From JACCSI01 sp035575715 (lineage in GTDB: Bacteria > Acidobacteriota > Vicinamibacteria > Vicinamibacterales > UBA2999): a stretch of DNA of 64,000 nt. Of this stretch, positions 59,403-64,000 are shown piece by piece; the first letter of the stretch is position 1; the number at the start of each line of letters is the position of its first letter. The notes beneath the pieces were generated by a model. The model did no database searches and had not been told where the DNA came from. It saw only the letters and a list, made by a program, of their open reading frames with translations. The stretch covers positions 1-64,000 of the forward strand of contig DATLXN010000026.1 of assembly GCA_035575715.1 (NCBI GenBank). Reading direction: 5' to 3'. The position numbers were made by a program, and so were the translations under genes.

Positions 59403-61459
59403 ACGACCCAATCAGCAGCGTCGACGTGACGGGATGGGATGGTTAGTTCGAGGGGATGCGGCGGCTGCGTTTCAATGACCGTCCGTGCCGCGTTCAGCAC
59501 GACGACACTGAGGCTGATGCGGTCGGCGGCCTGAACCCCAAGCGCCGCGAACGGCACGGCAATTTCCACAACCGCACCGACGCGCCAACGTGGACCGGCC
59601 ACGGCAACAGGATCGAGGTCCAGCCGAAATCGTTGCGGACGATCGACCAGCACCGCCAGCCCGAATCCGCCCTCTAGCACCTTTACCAGGTCGGTGCCTT
59701 CCAGCCGGAGAAACAAGGTGGTGCGATTGACACCGACTCGCATCGACCGAATCAGCTGGTCCGCGACCCGGTGCATGGTCCCGCCGCCGCCCCCCAGTGA
59801 CACCGACACCGTTCCGACCCATTCGCCAAACCCGGCACTGGACCCGTCGACCGCAGCCGCGGTGAATGCGGTCAACGGCACGGGGCCGGCTGACGCGGGC
59901 ATGGTGGTGATATTGCTCAGGTGCAGATCATCGGGTGCCGGACGCCCCAAGGCGGCATAGACGTTGCGGAGGTGACGACGAAAGAGGTCGTCGAATTCCC
60001 GGTCATGGTCGGACGAATGATCGTCGCCGTACCACCAGAACCAATCCGACCCTTCGGCAATCAGCAGTTCTTCCCACGCGCGAGCGCGCGCCGCCGGTTC
60101 GATGTCGGCCGCGTGCGCGTCAAACGCCAGGCGAGCGGCCGCGACCTGGGCCCACGCCCGATGATCGTCGGCATGCCCGGCCCAGATGTAAAAGTCGCCG
60201 TTGATCCACGACCCCGGAAAGATCGACGGTAGTGGCCGCGACTCAGCAGAGGCTGCCTCGGCCATCGTCACCGTCTCGATGTCCGACGCCGCGGCCAGTC
60301 GCGAATAAAGGGCGCGCAGAAACGGCCGGCCGCCGCCGGGGTAGTGCTCCCACGCGTTCTCGCCGTCAAGAATCACGCTGACGGTGGCCACTTCCCCGCC
60401 GAATTGCCGCCCTGCGGCGCGGACCCGCTCGACGAAGTCGTCGGCCGCGGCATCGGCGTCCCACGACTGATAGGTGAAACCAATCAGGTCGGACAGCGCA
60501 TGATCGCGGAACAGGCCTCGGATCGATCCGGTCGGGCCCAGTCGGTACGGCCGGTAGAGCGCGTCGGCGTCGACCGCACGTCCTAACGAGCGCGCCAGAA
60601 TTTCTTCGTCGGTCGCCGTCCATTCGAAGCGCTCGGCGAGCATGGTGATGACCTCATCAGAGACCGACCCCTCCGAGGGCCAGACGCCGCGCGGCACGGA
60701 TCCGAAGAGCTCCCGATGCAGTGTAATGGCGCGGTCGATCTGCGCGACCGCATCCGACGGACGTGCAAAGGTCTCGCGCGGCAACCGCGAGTGCGGGTGC
60801 GCCCGAAAATGCACGTCGGTGTCGCACAGCAGCGGCAGGATCGGATGATAAAAGGGCGAGGTGGACAACTCGACCTGGCCGCTCGCGGCGACCTCCCGAT
60901 AGGCCGGAATCACCGCCCGGAGCAATTCGAGTTCGACCTCGCGCAGTTGTGCCTTATCTGTTTCGCGGTAGCCTCGTCCCTTGCCAATCAGCGCCAACAA
61001 GCGCTCGTCGCGCTGCAGGCGATCGGGATCCATCCAGGTCAGCTTGTGCCACACCTGCAGATCGCGCAGGTCGTCGACGGTAAAGCTATCCGGTGCATGG
61101 CGCCGCAGGTGCAATTCGGCGTAGCGGGCGTAGGGGCGAATCATGCGATCGAACGGCGCGTGGAAGCCGTGGGCGACCAGGAACTCGCATTCCGATGGCG
61201 TCAGCTGGTCGGCTGGTTTCAACCCGACCGCCAGATGCGGATCGCGCGCGCGGTCCTCGGCAAAGGCCTGAATTTGCACCAGTAACGACGGTACGAGGTT
61301 GAAAGTGACCCGGACCCGCGGAAACTCGCGCAGCATCGCGACCATCCCCCAGTAATCCTTGATGGCGTGCAGCCGCACCCACGGCAGGATGTGCTCGCCG
61401 GTGACCAGATCCTCGTAGTACGGCTGGTGCATGTGCCAGAGCAGGGCCAGCCTCACCAT
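59399..61459 (-). CDS. Glycoside hydrolase family 57 protein
   Basis: The protein has 686 residues. It opens with LALLWHMHQPYY (H9, H11), the GH57 signature. The nucleophile region is GVWPSEGSVSDEVI with E263, and the acid/base aspartate is D365 in SVILDGENAWEHYPGGG. Residues from about 520 form a C-terminal beta-rich domain. GH57 members are amylopullulanases, 4-alpha-glucanotransferases or branching enzymes acting on alpha-glucans. No signal peptide is visible, so it is probably cytoplasmic glycogen metabolism. A TAGTAT -10 box ends 6 nt before the ATG. Confidence 0.92.
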   Translation of the reverse strand: MVRLALLWHMHQPYYEDLVTGEHILPWVRLHAIKDYWGMVAMLREFPRVRVTFNLVPSLLVQIQAFAEDRARDPHLAVGLKPADQLTPSECEFLVAHGFHAPFDRMIRPYARYAELHLRRHAPDSFTVDDLRDLQVWHKLTWMDPDRLQRDERLLALIGKGRGYRETDKAQLREVELELLRAVIPAYREVAASGQVELSTSPFYHPILPLLCDTDVHFRAHPHSRLPRETFARPSDAVAQIDRAITLHRELFGSVPRGVWPSEGSVSDEVITMLAERFEWTATDEEILARSLGRAVDADALYRPYRLGPTGSIRGLFRDHALSDLIGFTYQSWDADAAADDFVERVRAAGRQFGGEVATVSVILDGENAWEHYPGGGRPFLRALYSRLAAASDIETVTMAEAASAESRPLPSIFPGSWINGDFYIWAGHADDHRAWAQVAAARLAFDAHAADIEPAARARAWEELLIAEGSDWFWWYGDDHSSDHDREFDDLFRRHLRNVYAALGRPAPDDLHLSNITTMPASAGPVPLTAFTAAAVDGSSAGFGEWVGTVSVSLGGGGGTMHRVADQLIRSMRVGVNRTTLFLRLEGTDLVKVLEGGFGLAVLVDRPQRFRLDLDPVAVAGPRWRVGAVVEIAVPFAALGVQAADRISLSVVVLNAARTVIETQPPHPLELTIPSRHVDAADWVV

Positions 61460-61465
61460 TGCGTC

Positions 61466-61471
61466 ATACTA
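61466..61471 (-). promoter_or_regulatory. -10 box (TAGTAT) for the GH57 gene
   Basis: On the minus strand TAGTAT is followed by 6 nt and the GH57 ATG (61459). No Shine-Dalgarno sequence intervenes. On the plus strand the overlapping CATACT could serve the lptFG gene. Confidence 0.55.
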
Positions 61472-61487
61472 ATGCTCGCACCCTTTC

Positions 61488-63842
61488 ATGCGGATCCTCG
61501 ATCGCTACATCGCGCGGGAAATCATCCTCCCCTTCCTGATCGCGCTGGTCGTCTTTACCTTCGTCTTAATCATCCCGTTTATCATCGAACTCGCAGAGCA
61601 ACTGATCGCCAAGGGTGTGGCCTGGCCGATCGTGTTGCGCCTGATGGGCACGCTCGTGCCGTCAACGCTCGGCCTGACCATTCCGATGGCGCTGCTGCTC
61701 GGGATTCTGGTCGCGTTCGGTCGGCTGTCGGCAGACCGCGAAATCGTCGTGCTGATGGCCTGCGGCGTGAGTCCCTACCGGCTGCTCCGCCCGGTGATGC
61801 TCTTTGCCGCCCTCTGCACCGCGGCCACCGCCTGGGTCATGATCGAAGCCATTCCCGACGCCAATCAGACGTATCGCGAAATCACCTTGCGTGTCGTTGC
61901 CGATCGCGCCGAGGGGCAGGTGCGGGCGCGCGAGTTCTTCGAAGACTTCCCCGATACCGTCCTCTACGTGCGCGAGATTCCCGCGACCGGCGGCTGGAGC
62001 GACGTGCTTGCTGCCGATACCAAGAATCCGGCGCAGCCAATCATCTATTTAGCCAAGCGCGGCCGGATGATTGTCGACCGCGAGGCCAAGACGATCGAAA
62101 TGGTGCTGGAAGAAGGCGCGCGCCATACCACCAAGGCGGCCGATCCGACCGGCTACGAAATGGTCCGGTTCGATCAGTTGATCGTCAGCCTCGACCCGCA
62201 AAGCGTGTTCCCGCGCACCGGCCCGGCACGTGGCGAACGGGAAATGACGATTGCCGAGTTGACTGAGATCGTCGCGACACTCAGGGGTCGCAATCAGCCG
62301 CATCACCGCCCGGTGATGGAGATCCATAAGAAATTTTCGATCCCGCTCGCCTGCGTCGTCTTTGCCCTCGTCGGCGTCGCGCTCGGTGTCAGCAACCGCA
62401 AAGACGGGAAACTCGCGAGCTTCGTCCTCGGCATCGGCGTGATCTTCACTTATTACGTGATCATGTTCACCGGCGAGGCGATGACCAAGGGCGGCCTGAT
62501 CCCGGCGTCCTTGTCCATGTGGATCCCGAACGTCTTGCTCGGTGGCGCCGGCCTGGCCCTGCTGATCGCGCGCTCACAAGGTGTAGACCAGTCAATCCGG
62601 CTTCGCTGGCCGTCATGGGTGTCGTGGCGGCGTGCCGAACCCGCACTGCCAGCAGACGCCGCGGCACAGACCCTGTCGTCGGCGACCGCCAGCGGGCCGC
62701 GTCGGCCCGTCGTCGTCATTCGGGTGCCGCAGTTCGACGTTCCGCGTCCCAACCTGTTGGACATCTACGTGGCGCGGTCGTATCTCCGCATCCTGGTGAT
62801 GGCCATCGTCGGGATCATGGGCTTGTTCTACATCTCGACCTTCATCGACATGTCGGACAAGATGTTCAAGGGCCAGGTCGGCTTTGGCACGATCATGGCC
62901 TTTCTGTGGTGGGAGACGCCGCAGTTCCTCTACTACATCATCGCCATCGCGGTGCTGCTGTCGGCGATCGTGACGATCGGGCTGCTCACCAAGAACAGCG
63001 AATTGATCGTGATGCGTGCGTGCGGCATCAGTTTGTACCGCACCGCGGTCCCGTTACTGGTCTTCGCGGCAGCGGCCAGCGTCATCCTGTTTTCCTTCGA
63101 AGAACGCATCCTCGCCGTGTCGAACAAACGTGCGGACTACTTGAAGCACATTATCCGCGGCGGCAACCCGCGCACCTTTGACGTGCTGAGCCGGAAGTGG
63201 TTAATCGGCCGAAACGGCGAGGTCTACCACTATCAGTATTTCGACCCGACCCGCGCCGAGTTGAATGCGGTTTCGACCTTCAGATTCGATCCCGACACCA
63301 ACGCGTTGACGCAACGCGCGTATGCCACGCAAGCGGTCTATTCGCCGCGAGCGCCGAACGACCCGGCGGCATGGCTCGGACAAGGTGGATGGGTGCGTGA
63401 TTTTTCCGGCACCGAAGTGAAGCGGTATGCGCCGTTCGATTCCGGGCGGCTGCCGCTCGAGTCCGCCGACTACTTTATTACCGAGGCACCCGAGCCTGAG
63501 CGGATGAATTACGCCCAGCTCGAACGCTATATCCAGGAGCTGGAATCAAGCGGCTACAACGCGCTCGAACATCAGGTCGCGTTGCACCGCAAGCTCGCTT
63601 TCCCGCTGGTCACGCTGATCATGACCCTGATCGCGGTGCCCTTCGCCGTCACGACCGGCAAACGCGGCGCGATGTATGGCGTCGGCGTCGGCATTGTGAT
63701 CGCGCTGGTTTACTGGACGGCGATTAGCGTCTTCGCGGCCTTTGGTCAAGGCGGCCTGATGTCACCGGCGCTCGCGGCGTGGGCGCCCAACCTTCTGTTT
63801 GGTGCGTCCGCCGCCTATCTGCTGCTGACGGTGCGGACATGA
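61488..63842 (+). CDS. Fused LptF-LptG LPS export permease
   Basis: The protein has 784 residues and contains two YjgP/YjgQ domains in one chain. The first (about 1-365) begins MRILDRYIAREIILPFLIALVVF in parts and has its periplasmic jellyroll region and a second helix set. A linker of about 45 residues (alanine/proline/arginine-rich, about 375-420) joins to the second domain, which restarts NLLDIYVARSYLRILVMAIVG and ends in another helix set. LptF and LptG usually are separate 350-residue proteins forming a heterodimer with LptB2. It overlaps the next gene by 4 nt (ATGA). Confidence 0.9.
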   Translation: MRILDRYIAREIILPFLIALVVFTFVLIIPFIIELAEQLIAKGVAWPIVLRLMGTLVPSTLGLTIPMALLLGILVAFGRLSADREIVVLMACGVSPYRLLRPVMLFAALCTAATAWVMIEAIPDANQTYREITLRVVADRAEGQVRAREFFEDFPDTVLYVREIPATGGWSDVLAADTKNPAQPIIYLAKRGRMIVDREAKTIEMVLEEGARHTTKAADPTGYEMVRFDQLIVSLDPQSVFPRTGPARGEREMTIAELTEIVATLRGRNQPHHRPVMEIHKKFSIPLACVVFALVGVALGVSNRKDGKLASFVLGIGVIFTYYVIMFTGEAMTKGGLIPASLSMWIPNVLLGGAGLALLIARSQGVDQSIRLRWPSWVSWRRAEPALPADAAAQTLSSATASGPRRPVVVIRVPQFDVPRPNLLDIYVARSYLRILVMAIVGIMGLFYISTFIDMSDKMFKGQVGFGTIMAFLWWETPQFLYYIIAIAVLLSAIVTIGLLTKNSELIVMRACGISLYRTAVPLLVFAAAASVILFSFEERILAVSNKRADYLKHIIRGGNPRTFDVLSRKWLIGRNGEVYHYQYFDPTRAELNAVSTFRFDPDTNALTQRAYATQAVYSPRAPNDPAAWLGQGGWVRDFSGTEVKRYAPFDSGRLPLESADYFITEAPEPERMNYAQLERYIQELESSGYNALEHQVALHRKLAFPLVTLIMTLIAVPFAVTTGKRGAMYGVGVGIVIALVYWTAISVFAAFGQGGLMSPALAAWAPNLLFGASAAYLLLTVRT

Positions 63843-64000
63843 CCACGATGCTGGTGACTGGACGGGGTTCGCCGCCCCACGATCCGCCGCCGGAGCGTGG
63901 TCGCGGGGGATCAGCGTTGCGCTTGATCGGCGGCGCGGTGATGCTCATCGCCGCCTTCGCGCTCGCCGCCTTCGGCTTCACGCGTCTGGTGTGGGTCCTC
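63839..64000 (+). CDS. Membrane protein, N-terminal fragment (3' end outside window)
   Basis: The frame opens at ATG 63839, overlapping the lptFG stop, and runs off the right edge after 54 codons. The visible part has a proline/glycine-rich start (SPPHDPPPERGRGGS) and a membrane helix at about 29-47 (IGGAVMLIAAFALAAFGF). No family can be assigned from this fragment. The overlap suggests an envelope role together with the Lpt permease. Confidence 0.6.
   Translation, partial: MTTMLVTGRGSPPHDPPPERGRGGSALRLIGGAVMLIAAFALAAFGFTRLVWVL

Overview
The window is a dense, GC-rich (roughly 65% by eye) bacterial chromosome segment with about 54 protein genes and no rRNA, tRNA, CRISPR array, insertion sequence or phage gene that I can recognise. 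The Oar-like TonB-dependent receptor with an N-terminal carboxypeptidase-regulatory domain, the complete diderm toolkit (Tol-Pal, Lpt, PssA/Psd), sigma-54, HPr kinase and the style of the intergenic repeats suggest Acidobacteriota, probably a Vicinamibacteria-like lineage. That placement is inference from gene content, not from a marker-gene tree.

Layout. 1-1406: the C-terminal part of a sulfite-oxidase-type molybdoenzyme and a secreted DsrE-like protein. 1449-10910: an Oar-like receptor, then an accessory block with an acyl-CoA-dehydrogenase-like flavoprotein, a PhnD-like protein without signal peptide, a TusA-domain/radical-SAM fusion, a DoxX-like protein and three glycosyltransferase-type genes (GT2, TIGR04282-like, GT87-like). 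10907-17453: methylmalonate-semialdehyde dehydrogenase, a translationally coupled small-protein/nucleotidyltransferase pair, a secreted M20 peptidase, a TPR membrane protein and a peptide-binding lipoprotein. 17450-23155: mutS, tsaB, rimI, a DUF465 protein, psd and pssA. 23121-30520: a very large NtrY-like sensor kinase, a membrane protein, an aminotransferase and a BamB-like propeller protein. 30552-38428: guaA, dnaE, accA, recJ. 38467-47965: a long co-directional block with an LptC/LptA-like fusion, lptB, rpoN, hpf, hprK, rapZ, EIIA-Man, HPr, EI and a cupin. 48106-53629 (minus strand): ssb and the complete tolQ-tolR-tolA-tolB-pal-cpoB cluster. 53782-59219: recN, miaB, a bifunctional nuclease, parA and parB. 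59399-64000: a GH57 glycosidase, a fused LptF-LptG permease and the start of one more membrane protein.

The genes mostly serve envelope biogenesis (Lpt, Tol-Pal, phospholipid synthesis), DNA maintenance (MutS, RecJ, RecN, DnaE, SSB, ParAB) and a sugar-permease-free regulatory phosphotransfer chain (EI, HPr, HprK, EIIA, RapZ) next to sigma-54.

Three patterns are not explained by the gene list. First, at least ten short-period repeats (7, 8, 9, 10 or 12 bp) sit in intergenic gaps or at gene edges, several with inverted arms, and four different spellings each occur twice in the window. Second, many transcription units have a TANNNT -10 box only 6 or 7 nt before the start codon and no Shine-Dalgarno sequence, which predicts leaderless mRNAs; I used this to choose several start codons. 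Third, rpoN has a near-perfect -24/-12 sigma-54 promoter of its own. The best candidate for an undescribed pathway is the TusA-radical-SAM/flavoprotein/PhnD-like/glycosyltransferase block at 4580-10910.
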